From Drosophila miranda (Eukaryota; Arthropoda; Insecta; Diptera; Drosophilidae), in contig NC_046676.1 in the NCBI RefSeq assembly GCF_003369915.1, positions 17,714,001-17,778,000 on the forward strand: a DNA stretch of 64,000 bases. The letters are read 5' to 3'. The notes beneath the pieces were generated by a model. The model was not told the origin of the DNA. It saw nothing but the letters and a program-made list of their open reading frames with translations, and made no database searches. Below, one piece after another: positions 13,041 to 25,100 of the stretch; positions within the stretch are counted from its first letter, which is position 1; the number at the start of each line of letters is the position of its first letter. The position numbers and the translations under genes are program-made.

Positions 13041-16000
13041 TTTCGCTTTAGCAACAATGAGTCTCGTTCCATACACAATGTTGCGCATTCCATACACACT
13101 GTTGCGGCAACATTTACTTGATAACCGTTTTCTGGTCAAAATAAAATACATAAAGGTAATTAAAAGAAACAATCTTGTAGAAAATGCATTTATCTATGGG
13201 ATAAAGCTAAGTGGGCATCTATAGCTTGAAATATAGGCAATACCCGATTCGCCGCAGTTTCGCTTTAGCAACAATGAGTCTCATTCCATACACAAACATG
13301 TTGCTAATTCCATGCACACATACCCTGGGAGAAATGGATGTTATAGAATTGTGAAAATGTTTGTCTTCCAAGGCTCAGTAGGTATCAGGATCGAGATAAA
13401 TATATACAAGATACTAATAATACACATGAATAAGTAAAAAACATATCAATTTGAGAAAAGGTCTTAATAAATTGCGTTTGATCTACATATAAAATTAACG
13501 AAATAGGGTGCACAAAGGCCTATACACGCATCATGTCTTCAAATACCAGCAACATTGCGACTGATTTTTTGTTGAACTATTTTGTTCAAACCTTGTTTTA
13601 GTCAAAATACAATAAAAGCAAGGACTAAAAACTAACCAATTGTGTAGAAAATTTGTTCATCAATGGGATAAAATTATGTGGGCACGGCTAAAAGTTCCAT
13701 ATAGCTAGTAATATTTGTCGGAATATCAAAAACGAGGAATATGTAAAATAGAATAGTAGAAATAGTATATTTACGGTATATTTTGAAATGAGCCAGTATA
13801 TTTTGGTATATTTCTGAGGGTCATACTGTAGAAACTGGTTTTCGCCGCGCTCCCATGGTATTTTTGTCAATTTCATCAATCTATTAATTTAATTTTCAAT
13901 GCTATATAGAAATCCAATAAAAGCAAGTATTTCGAATAAGCCAATCATGTATAGAATTGATTCATCAATCGTACAAAATTGAGTGGGCATGGCTAAATGT
14001 TCCATATAGATAGTATTATTCAACGGAACAAAGAATTGGTCGTTTTTTGAATCGAATTTGAGTTCGCCGCAGTTCGCCGCAGTTTCGCTTTAGCAACAAT
14101 GAGTCTCGTTCCATACACAATGTTGCACATTCCATACACACTGTTGAGGCAACATTTACTTGAAAACCGTATTTTAGTCAAAATAAATTACGTAAAGGTA
14201 ATTAAAAGAAGCAATCTTGTAGAAAATGCATTTATCTATGGGATAAAGCTAAGTGGGCATCTATAGCTTGAAATATAGGCAATACCCGATTCGCCGCAGT
14301 TTCGCTTTTGCAACAATGAGTCCCATTCCATACACAAACATGTTGCTAATTCCATGCACACATACCCTGGGGGAAATGGATGTTATAGAATTGTGAAAAT
14401 GTTTGTCTTCCAAGGCTCAGTAGGTATCAGGATCGAGATAAATATATACAAGATACTAATAATACACATGAATAAGTAAAAAACATATCAATTTGAGAAA
14501 AGGTCTTAATAAATTATGTTTGATCTACATATAAAATCAACGAAATAGGGTGTACAAGGGCCTATACACGCATCATGTCATCAAATACCAGCAACATTGC
14601 GACTGATTTTTTGTTGAACTATTTTGTTTAAACCTTGTTTTAGTCAAAATACAATAAAAGCAAGGACTAAAAACTAACCAATTGTGTAGAAAATTTATTC
14701 ATCAATGGGATAAAATTATGTGGGCACGGCTAAAAGTTCTATATAGCTAGTAGTATTCGTCGGAATATCAAAATCGAGGAATATGTAAAATAGAATAGTA
14801 GAAATAGTATATTTACGGTATATTTTGAAATGAGCCAGTATATTTTGGTATATTTCTGAGGGTCATACTGTAGAAACTGGTTTTCGCCGCGCTCCCATGG
14901 TATTTTTGTCAATTTCATCAATCTATTAATTTAATTTTCAATGCTATATAGAAATCCAATAAATGCAAGTTTTTCGAAAAGACCAATCATGTATAGAATT
15001 GATTCATCAATCGTAAAAAATTGAGTGGGCATGGCTAAATGTTGTATATAGATAGTATTATTCAACGGAACAAAGAATTGGTCGTTTTTTGAATCGAATT
15101 TGAGTTCGCCGCAGTTCGCCGCAGTTCGCCGCAGTTTCGCTTTAGCAACAATGAGTCTCGTTCCATACACAATGTTGCACATTCCATACACACTGTTGCG
15201 GCAACATTTACTTGAAAACCGTATTTTAGTCAAAATAAATTACGTAAAGGTAATTAAAAGAAGCAATCTTGTAGAAAATGCATTTATCTATGGGATAAAG
15301 CTAAGTGGGCATCTATAGCTTGAAATATAGGCAATACCCGATTCGCCGCAGTTTCGCTTTTGCAACAATGAGTCTCATTCCATACACAAACATGTTGCTA
15401 ATTCCATGCACACATACCCTGGGAGAAATGGATGTTATAGAATTGTGAATATGTTTGTCTTCCAAGGCTCAGTAGGTATCAGGATCGAGATAAATATATA
15501 CAAGATACTAATAATACACATGAATAAGTAAAAAACATATCAATTTGAGAAAAGGTCTTAATAAATTATGTTTGATCTACATATAAAATCAACGAAATAG
15601 GGTGTACAAGGGCCTATACACGCATCATGTCTTCAAATACCAGCAACATTGCGACTGATTTTTTGTTGAACTATTTTGTTTAAACCTTGTTTTAGTCAAA
15701 ATACAATAAAAGCAAGGACTAAAAACTGGCCAGTTAAGTAGAAATTTGATTCATCAATCGTATAAAATTATGTGGGCATAGATAAAGGCCCGGTTGACAA
15801 CATTTAAATCCTTGTCGCTCACATTCAAATTTGGCGCGCACCACTCGGTATATTTTTCAAATGAGACCGTATATGAGGGTCATACTGTGAAACTGGTTTT
15901 CGCCGCGCTCCCATGTGGTGTTTTTTAGTGCTAAATGGTATTTTTGTCATTTATTAATTTCATTTTCAATGTTATATAGAAATCCAATAAAAGCAAGTAT

Positions 16001-16880
16001 TTCGAATAAGCCAATCATGTATAGAATTGATTCATCAATCGTACAAAATTGAGTGGGCATGGCTAAATATTCCATATAGATAATATTATTCAACGGAACA
16101 AAGAATATGAGGAATTGGTCGTTTTTTTTTAATTCGCCGCAGTTCGCCGCAGTTTCGCTTTAGCAACAATGAGTCTCGTTCCATACACAATGTTGCACAT
16201 TCCATACACACTGTTGCGGCAACATTTACTTGAAAACCGTTTTTTGGTCAAAATAAAATACATAAAGGTAATTAAAAGAAGCAATCTTGTAGAAAATGCA
16301 TTTATCTATGGGATAAAGCTAAGTGGGCATCTATAGCTTGAAATATAGGCAATACCCGATTCGCCGCAGTTTCGCTTTTGCAACAATGAGTCTCATTCCA
16401 TACACAAACATGTTGCTAATTCCATGCACACATACCCTGGGAGAAATGGATGTTATAGAATTGTGAAAATGTTTGTCTTCCAAGGTTCAGTAGGTATCAG
16501 GATCGAGATAAATATATACAAGATACTAATAATACACATGAATAAGTAAAAAACATATCAATTTGAGAAAAGGTCTTAATAAATTGCGTTTGATCTTCAT
16601 ATAAAATTAACGAAATAGGGTGCACAAAGGCCTATACACGCATCATGTCTTCAAATACCAGCAACATTGCGACTGATTTTTTGTTGAACTATTTTGTTTA
16701 AACCTTGTTTTAGTCAAAATACAATAAAAGCAAGGACTAAAAACTAACCAATTGTGTAGAAAATTTATTCATCAACGGGCTAAAATTATGTGGGCACGGC
16801 TAAAAGTTCTATATAGCTAGTAGTATTCGTCGGAATATCAAAAACGAGGAATATGTATAACAGAACCTGACTTCGTCAGT
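13041..16880. repeat. Tandem array of about 1.04-kb units (3.7 copies)
   Basis: The landmark TTTCGCTTTAGCAACAATGA recurs at 13041, 14083, 15135 and 16153, giving periods of 1042, 1052 and 1018 bp with few differences between copies. Each unit is itself composite. The same landmark appears a second time about 208 bp later followed by CATTCCATACACAAACATG. Three related sub-repeats, each with a variant of ATGTGGGCACGGCTAAA, sit in every unit. The third unit carries a private segment at about 15782-15870 containing TTTGGCGCGC. No long ORF, tRNA or transposase is seen. A 63-residue frame repeated at 13688 and 14739 on the minus strand is just the repeat. The array stops at the Rif1 promoter. Confidence 0.93.
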
Positions 16881-16886
16881 ATAGAC

Positions 16887-16896
16887 GGTCACACTG
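16887..16896 (+). promoter_or_regulatory. Rif1: Motif 1 (M1BP-type) core promoter element of Rif1
   Basis: GGTCACACTG matches the core of Drosophila motif 1 (YGGTCACACTR), the common TATA-less promoter element of housekeeping genes bound by M1BP. It lies 125 bp before the Rif1 start codon, where a promoter with a short 5' UTR would be. Degenerate copies (GGTCATACTG) occur in each upstream array unit. Confidence 0.75.
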
Positions 16897-17020
16897 TTCA
16901 GCAGTTCGCGCGCTTTTCTTACAATTTTTTTAATTACGTGAAAAAAGATTGTCTTATATTGCCTTGCAGTGCTTCTTTATATATTTAATAAACTATCTTA
17001 AATCGAACGCAAACGCAGCA

Positions 17021-20000
17021 ATGGACATCGATGACGTTGCGAAAGCGGGCGAAGCGTACCACACAGTGCAGCTGTCGACCAAAGAAGTGTTGGCTGCTGG
17101 TCGTCGTCAGAATTATTGCACCGTAAGTAGAATCACGTTCTTTGTCCGTCGTATGAAAACAATCATTTAAAGAAACATCGGTTGATACCCTCAGATGATA
17201 GACTTGCTGGCCACCAGCTGCAAGACCACGGGCCTTATAGGCACTTCGTTCACAGATAATGAACTCGTAGAATTCTGGCTGGGCGACATCCTCCCGCTGA
17301 TGTTCGACTCTGACCGAAAGATACAGAACTGCGCCGTGGCCGCTCTGGCGGAGGCTCTGGTTGCCCTGGACGTGTCGGTGATACATGAGGCCACATGTTG
17401 GCAAAAATTAAGGAGCGACTTTGTCGAGAAACACACACTGCTGATTGGGGAGATGCGAGATGCAAGGAACCCAAACTGGCACAAGATCTGGACCCTTTTG
17501 GTGCAGATAATGGATGAGGAGCTGCTACGGGGATGCACCTACATTAACAAATTCCTGGCCATCGTTGAGATGGGCTTTCGGAATCCAGACCACGGAGTGC
17601 GCTCCGAGGCCTTCCTTTGCTGGCGTGTGCTGATCAAGATATTCGCCGCGTATGATGAGCTGGCATCTTCGAAGCGCCTTCGACTGCTCTTGATACCCCT
17701 GCGCACCTCTCAGTCACGCTCCTCTCATGTGAGCGGGATTAAGCTGCGTGTCTGGTGGTACCTCATCACCTGCCTTCACTCAGAGTTACCAAAGAACTTT
17801 GACAATGCCGTCGAGCATTTCCTAATCTTCATCTTCGGCGGCGGACCGCGGGGTCTGGCCACCGGGTTGGCCCACAACTATCAGTCGTGCCGCGAGCTCG
17901 CCCTGCCCTGCCTCGTGTCGCTGTGGAATGTTGACTCCAGTGAACCCCTGCAGCGTCTGATGCGTGAGCTTCGCCTGGAGCCACTTACCCAGCCCTCACC
18001 ATTGATGAGTTCAGAGGTCTTGCAGCAGCACTGGCGTCCCCTGCTGGCTTCCGCTGTGGCAGGCATGAAGCTGCTCACCCAGAACGACTCCACGGAGTCG
18101 GAGCAGCTGTTGCTGCAACTGCTGATGCGCAACCTATGCCGCGCAATGTTCAGGCTGGGCATTGCCTCCTTCAACATAGCTTGCTGCGGGGAAATCGAGT
18201 CGAGTCTGCTCAGTCCTGACGCGTCAGGTGGTCGCATAGTGCGAGCGGTCTTTAACACCATAGCGAGTGAGAGCCTGGAGATGGAGCGGGTGGCCGGCAG
18301 CGATTTCCTGGACGTCCTGGAGGCCTACCTGAAACTGTGCCTCAAGGCCAAGAAGGAGGTGCCGCCGGCCATCCTGCAGCGATGCATATCGGCGATTTAC
18401 GCCACAGACAACATCGATGCCAGCAACCAAAACGAGTTTCGTTTGCTAAGCTCTTTTGCCGAGCTCCTGATGCAGCCCAATGAAGAGGAGGATCATGAGG
18501 ACTTCGCCGTTAAGCTGCACGTCTGGCGGCAGGTGTCCCAGGCCATGACCAACTACCTGCGGGATAATTCTCTCGAGTATCGGCTGCCCCACAATGCCGC
18601 CCTGCTGGATACCTGGCTTCTGTGGCCCCTCCAGACCTGTGCCGCCTTCGCCGGGCGGCGCGTGAGCAACGCTTTTGACAGCAGCTTCTGCGATCAGTGG
18701 CGACAGCTCGTTCACGCCGGCCAGAACGCCCCCGACCGGAAGAAGTTTGTGGGGGACCTGAAGACAACCTTGATCGATTTGCTAAAGAGCAAAGACGAGC
18801 CGCTCTTCTACGAGTTCTTCGACACGTATGTGGCGGCAGTGCTAAAGCTGGGCCTCTGCAAGGATCCGCCCCTGTACAAGGATGTATTTGGCTTGCTCCA
18901 GGCCGTGTTTGAGCATCCGACGCAGCAGATCTTGGAGGCTTGTCTCAATACGCTGCGCAATGTGATCCTGGATCTGCGTCAGAACGAACTCATGGTGGTG
19001 TTTGATGCCCTCAAGCCGACTCTTTCGGCTGGCATTCAGTGCTGGAACAAGAACAAGTACGAAGGCAGCTTTCTGGATGAGTGGAAACGGTCAATTCAAG
19101 AGAAGTTCCGTAAGCTGCAAATGAAGACGATGGCCAACCAGCTGAAGGACATCTTCAAGGGCGAGGACCTGTTCGTTATCATACCCTCTGTATGGAGTCT
19201 GAATCCGGAGAAACTCACGGACCGTCAGAAGGAGCGTTTTGCAGAGAAGTCGGACATTCCCGCCCTCTACAATGACATGAGCCAGTCCCAGGACTCTAAC
19301 TCGATCAAGCCGTGGACGCCCAAGAAGGTTGTGATTGCCAAGAGCAAGCAGGGAGAGCTGGCCATCGCAGGCAAGAATAATGACGAAGATAATGTCATCG
19401 TTATATCGGAAAGTCTGCCGATCGACGAGCCAGCCGCTATTGTCGTCACTCCCAGCCGCAAGGTTTCCAATTCCAATCCCGCTGCAACCACAGAGAAGAA
19501 TAAATTCCGGAAGCCACGTACTCTGGCGGATCCAATGGAGGAGCGCGTTGAGGAGGTGCCTATGCGTCAGACCCGCAAGCGTGCAGCTCTGAGGGAAGCG
19601 CAAACACAGCCACCTGTCACGCCCGAGCGACAGATACAGTCGCCCAAGAAGGCACAGCCACAGCCACTGCCACTGTCTTCCCCCTCTACGAGCTCAGCAG
19701 GTAAGCGCAAAACAGAAAACCGAAACTGGTCTGACCAACGACATGTGTGTAACTATTTGTCTCGCTTTCAGCTGTTGCCAAAATAAATGTAGCCAAAGCC
19801 ACTCCCATGCAGAGTGAAGATCTGTTCCCAGAGGTAGCAGCTACAGCTTCAGCTGAGCCTGAAAAATCGGTCAATGGCCCCGAAACCCAACTTACCCCAC
19901 CGGATATGCCAATGGAACCGATACCCTCCACTCAATTCCTACCCGGAAGCAGTGTGGAGGCAACTCCAGCTTCGGAGACCTCACCAAGGAAATCCAGCGC

Positions 20001-21429
20001 ACGCTTGTGCAATTTGGTGAGTAAACGACGCATACCTTCTTCTGATTATGCTAATGCTTCCTCCCTCTGCTTTCAGAATTCTCCACCGGATCGCAAACAG
20101 ACCAATAACTCCACGAGCCCCACATTAAGGCCGAAGCCAACTGGGCATTTGACAGGGCGCGGGGCTCAGCTGATCAACATGATTCGCAACAAGAAACTGG
20201 ACGGCGGGTGCGGCTCTATCTCCCCCTATGCCCCCCTGTCGTCCCGTGTTCAGGTTACTCCGGCCCGTGTACTCGACCGAGCGGAACAGTTGTCCACGCC
20301 CACCAGTGAGCTGAACGAGCTGACGGGAACGGAACATACCTCCACCCCCATACAGGCCAAGGATCTGCTGGTGTTCTCGAAGCGCCTGCCCTCGCCTTCG
20401 GCCAGTCCGTCGGTAAGCATCCTGAAGCGGAAACTGCGCTCTGAGAGCATCGATGACTCCATGTCGTACGAGTCGCCTGCCCTGAAGCGCAAGCGGGTGA
20501 GCTTCCACGATCCGCCTGTGTCCGTTACCAAGGAATATTTGCGGGACGCGGATGAGAGTCGCAGCAGCAAGCCCAAGCGTTGTCTGCTGATGGACAAGAT
20601 CGCCCAGACATCCGCGCTGAAGCGCCGTGGTCGTCTGGACAGCATCATAGAGATTGAGAAGTTTGCCCACGAGCAAACGGCCAGGTCAGCCACAGCGGAC
20701 AAAACGCTGGACAAATCCTCAGATGTCGTGGAGGAGGATGCTTTCACCACCCTCAAGTGGAACGATTCAACGACGACGGCGCACAACTGTACTCCCAGTT
20801 TCCATTCCGGTGCAGCCAGCACTGGAGTGAGCTTCAAGGAGGGGAGAGAGGCCGCCGTCTGCCAGGATGTCGCTATTTTGGACACAGACAAGGCGCTGGA
20901 TCTGCTGGTGAGCCGGTGCTCCCTGGAGACCGTCTTGCAGCGCTACTTTGACGAGGACACTGGCTCCACTCTGAAGAGTGCCGGCATAGTGGCCAAATTC
21001 CTGTCCAGCCAGATGAGCACCAACGATAAACTCAAGACGAATGTGCTGGAGACGATGTCCGAGAATTACTCCAAGGACTTTTTGGACCACGCTGTGCGCG
21101 AGAATCTCTCGTCGGTGGTTTGCGATCGGCTCAATCTGCAATCGGTGCTCGACTACATATGCGCCAAGTCAAAGATCAACAACAACTGCCGCAGTAGCCT
21201 GTTGGCCCAGGTTTCGGACATCGTCAAGAGCGACACAGAGCGTCTGGCCTTAGTCCAGCAGCTGTTGCTGCAGTGGACCCCTAGCGATGACCAACTGTTT
21301 GATCTCATCAACCACCTGATACGTTCTCGCAGCGATCGAAATACAAACAGCCACAGCAGCTGCAGCGTCGCCGTCGGCAGCCCTGACAATGTGGCCGAAA
21401 CAGCAGCGGACTCCTCCTCCAACTTATAA
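17021..21429 (+). CDS. Rif1: Rif1, telomere/replication-timing factor (1,401 aa)
   Basis: Exons 17021-17122, 17195-19700, 19772-20016 and 20077-21429 join in frame. ATG 17021 was chosen because the 34-codon first exon ends in GTAAGT and enters the HEAT-like region in phase 0. Rif1 recruits protein phosphatase 1 to chromatin and controls late replication and under-replication of heterochromatin in flies. Roughly residues 35-700 form a leucine-rich alpha-helical (HEAT/ARM-like) array. A low-complexity basic, Ser/Pro-rich region follows. SILK lies at about residues 1065-1068 and RVSF at about 1091-1094 (nucleotides 20416-20505), the paired PP1-docking motifs of Rif1, in the C-terminal half as in insects. 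The C-terminal 200 residues are again helical. Intron 3 (20017-20076) is 60 bp, in frame and stop-free, so retention would add 20 residues. Confidence 0.93.
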
Positions 21430-22195
21430 GCAGATCCAGCCAACGGGAGCCCTCCCGTTGAATCCATTGAAACGACAGCTTTCAGCAAACATAAATAATT
21501 GTATTTATAACATGCTGCTATTGCACACCCATGGATACACACCACTTGGATCTTAGTTAAGCTTTAGTTGATCCTTAAGTTAATTATTTTATAGTCATAT
21601 CTTGAGAGTTTTGCATTAATTGTGAAACTTTTTGAATACATCTGTCTTAATTCATTTGTGCTAAAAAAATTAAATAACAGTTGTGGCAGAATAAGTGTAT
21701 GGTTAGAGCCACTGTGCAAGCCCGCGCACTCGAATTTCGTTTCTTTCCACAATGGGTTAAATGCGATTATTCGAAAATTCGTAACTTGATTTTGGTATTT
21801 TTTCGTACAAAGGCGACTTCCAACACTAAAAAAGAAAACGCTTTCAGGGGATATTTTGTCTATCGAAGTCAGGTCAGACTGTTATTTTGCCCAAAAACAC
21901 TACAACACACGTCATTTGCCACGAATTCCCAAAAACTTTGACTGGAGTTGCACCAGATTTATTATGGACATTTTGATATCTTAAACACAAGTCGGTTGAT
22001 ACGCTCTCGTTGCATCCATCATATATCTGCCAATGTCGATAGCTAGCGAAGCGAACTTCAGCAACGACACCACACGACTTTGGAAATATCCTCCAAGGAG
22101 ATAGCCAGTGCTATATTTTGTTTTTCCATTATCTAGTTTTTTTTTTTGATACTTAGGTAGGGTGATTGTAATTGACGCGAGTCGACGACGTCCAC
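21430..22195. other. Rif1 3' end and lva upstream region
   Basis: Short intergenic stretch between two head-to-tail genes. It must contain the Rif1 3' UTR and the promoter of the coiled-coil gene. I see no canonical AATAAA close to the stop and no clear TATA or motif 1. Open frames on either strand are short and not convincing. Confidence 0.5.
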
Positions 22196-25100
22196 ATGGC
22201 TGAGAACACTGCCAAGGATGCTGCTGGCCTGGAAAGTTCATTGGATTTTTCCATTGTCCAGGTGCGTAACCCCACGAAAGAGCTCCCTTGGAAGGATCAT
22301 TGAGTCCTTGTTCTCTTTGCAGCAAAACGAAAACGAAAATGCCAAAGGATATACGCAGATAACGGGCAGCTCGAGTGATTTGTCCCTGATACAAGTGAGT
22401 GCTGTGCTGGAGCGGTTTCCCGTTCGTACATCCACTAAATCCAAAAACGTATTCTTTTTGTCCTTCACAGAATGTATCCACCAGCACAACGATAGGCGGT
22501 GGAGGTGGTGGCGGAGGCAGGGGCAAAGGTCGCCTGGATAGTCTAAAAGAAAATTTGTCCAAACAACAGGTGACTAGAGCCCCCCTTAACTCTATACAAT
22601 ATTTCGTTGTCAAGCAAATGCATATCGATTGCCTTAGGAACGTTTGATGGCACTGCGGGAGCGAGCGCAACGGCGGCCCAGCAAGAGTGAATCCATGGAA
22701 TCGCTGAAAATACTGGGACAGAAGCTGACCGTTATCAAGGCGCGGTCTGGTGGCATCGCAGTGAGCGATGCCTCCACTCCCCTGGCTACGCCCACAAAGG
22801 AAAAAAAGGACGACTCTCTGGAAATTTCGTTGCTGCAGCCTAGTGGCAGTGAAAAACTTCTGATGCTCACACAGCGCACGGAACAGAATCGGGCGCTGCT
22901 CGAACAGCGAAAGCGAGATATGGCCAAATCGCTGCTCTCCGTCAGGTCTGGCCTCAGCCAAAGTTACAGTCACAGCCACAGCCACACCAATGCCGATCTG
23001 GGCTCCTCGATGACTGACCTACGGCAGGCCGTGGCGCCAGAGGCCAATGCTCACGTCTCCCGACATCGCTCTGCCTTGGATCTGCAGCAGCAGCAGCAGC
23101 AGCAAGCAGACGAAATGGACGAGAATCGGATGAAGTTGCTAAAGAACAGGATGAGGATCACCGAGCTCAAACAGAGCCGGCAGGAGCAAGAAATGCGCCA
23201 AGAGCTAGCCAGGCGGGCCAGTCTCATCGAGCAATTGGAACTGTCCGGGGCCGAGCTGCAGCGCACTCTAACGCGGAGAGACGAAGAGTTGGAACAGATG
23301 CGTGCAGATGTGGTGCCCGAGAGAAACAGCCTGCAAGAACAGGAGTACTCTAGACTTCACTCTGAGGTGGCGACCATGAAGGAGCGCCTGTCAGAGCTTG
23401 AAAACATCAACGACATGCTGGAGATGACGCGATGCGAGCTCACTGAGGAGCTGAGTACGGCGCGAGAGCAGCTGCAGCAGAGAAGCCAACCCGAGTCGAC
23501 TACCACAGAGGTGCAGGTCAATGAAGAGCTGGCCAAGCAACTGAGCGCCCTCCAGGCAGCCTACGATGAATTGCGGCGGGAGGCCGACTCCCCCACGAAG
23601 CTGGAGGTGAGCGACAGCAACGTCTCCGAGCGTCTGATCCAGCTGGAGGCGACGATAGCCGCGCAGTGCTTACAACTGGAGGAACAAAAGGCGGCCATGG
23701 CCAGTCAGAGTGAAGAGCTGGCCGAGAAGACAACTGAATTGAATGTGCTCAATGTGAACCTGCGCCTGCTTGAGGAGAAACTCGCCCAGAGCAGCCGGAG
23801 CAAGCCGCTATTTCTGGACGAGGAGGACTCCTCGGCGGCCAGCGAGCAGCTGAAGGAAGAACTTCAACAGCTGAAGCAGAAGCTGGACGAGTCGAACAAG
23901 GTCAACATCAAGCTAAAGCTAAAGTGCAAGCAGGCCGAGAAGCAGTTGCAGAAGATTCAGGCCCAGGACAGCCAGCAGGAATTGGCCGCTTTGGCGGCCG
24001 AGAACGAGACTCTGCAACAGCGAATCACTGTACTGGAGGACGAGAAGGGCCAGTGGCAGTTGTCCAATATGCTGGAAGAGGGCGATGGAGAGGCGCAGGG
24101 ACAGACGCAGCCTGAGATCAATCCACTCCAAAGGGAGGCCGTCCGACTACTGGAGGAACAGAAAATGGAGTTGCAGCAGGCCCTGGAGGCTCTGCAGCAG
24201 GGCAACGAGTCCGCCCGCGTGGAGTCCGAGCTGAGCGAAGTCCACTTGGAGGAACATCTCTCTCAGCGCGTCCAGCAACTGGAGCAGGAGGCCCACGAGC
24301 AGATCCAGCAACTGCATGCACTCCAGGCCGAGAAGGAGGCACTCGACAAGAAGCTTTCGCACTATGTAAACGAGAACATGGAGTTGCTGGACAAGCTGGA
24401 AAAGATCAGTGCCTCCAGTTCCGCCGAGTCCATCGAAATTGTTGAGCGGCCGTCGCAGCAGCAGCTGGAATGCTTCGCCCCCCGTCGTCCGGCCAGCGAG
24501 GGCGATGCCCAGGAACAGAAGCAGCAACAGCAGCAAGAGGAGGAAGAGGCGACGGCGGCGCCCATTCCCCGGCTGCCCAGTGTCGTGAGTGAACTTACTC
24601 AAACGGATCTCACGGCCGATGCCAGCGAGAGTCTCAACCTGCTCAGGGAAGAGCGCAGCGAACTGCTCCAGAGGATCGAGCTGTTCTCCAACGAGCGACG
24701 CGAGGTGCTCGAGAAGATGGAACAGCTGACGGCGGAGAATGGCGACTTGCAGGCGAGACTGGATGGCCAGAAGGAGCAACTGATGCGCCTAACAGCTGAC
24801 AACTCCCGGCTGGAGTCAAGATTGAGCGAAGGACATCAACTGAGCGAGCGCTCGAACCTCTCGCAGGAGCTCAGTTCCATGCAGCGCTCCTCAGAGGTGG
24901 TGGCTGCCCTCGATGCCGGCGAAGGTGGTCCCGCCCTCTTCGACAAGTGCGAGCGATCCCTCAGCAAATTGAACTCCGAGCTGGAGGCGTACCGCAAGGC
25001 CGATCGCCAGGCCAAGATCAACGCGTCCAAGAAATTGGCCAAGGAGGCCAAAAACTGCCACACCCAGCTGACGGAACTCCTGCAGAAGGTGAAGGAAGCC

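Noticed and set aside
13688..14921. Repeated 60-63-residue minus-strand frames (MMKLTKIPWERGENQF...)
   Set aside because: Identical because they lie in the tandem array. Interrupted in the neighbouring units and without gene structure.
13041..16880. CRISPR-like or transposon reading of the periodic array
   Set aside because: The unit is about 1 kb with sub-repeats, with no short direct repeat plus unique spacers, no terminal repeats and no transposase. The genome is eukaryotic.
20125..20676. 183-residue minus-strand frame in Rif1
   Set aside because: Antisense shadow of a well-supported Rif1 exon, with no matching domain.
21981..22985. 334-residue minus-strand frame across the lva 5' exons
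   Set aside because: It crosses lva exons and introns with no recognisable domain. The plus-strand exon chain is in perfect phase.
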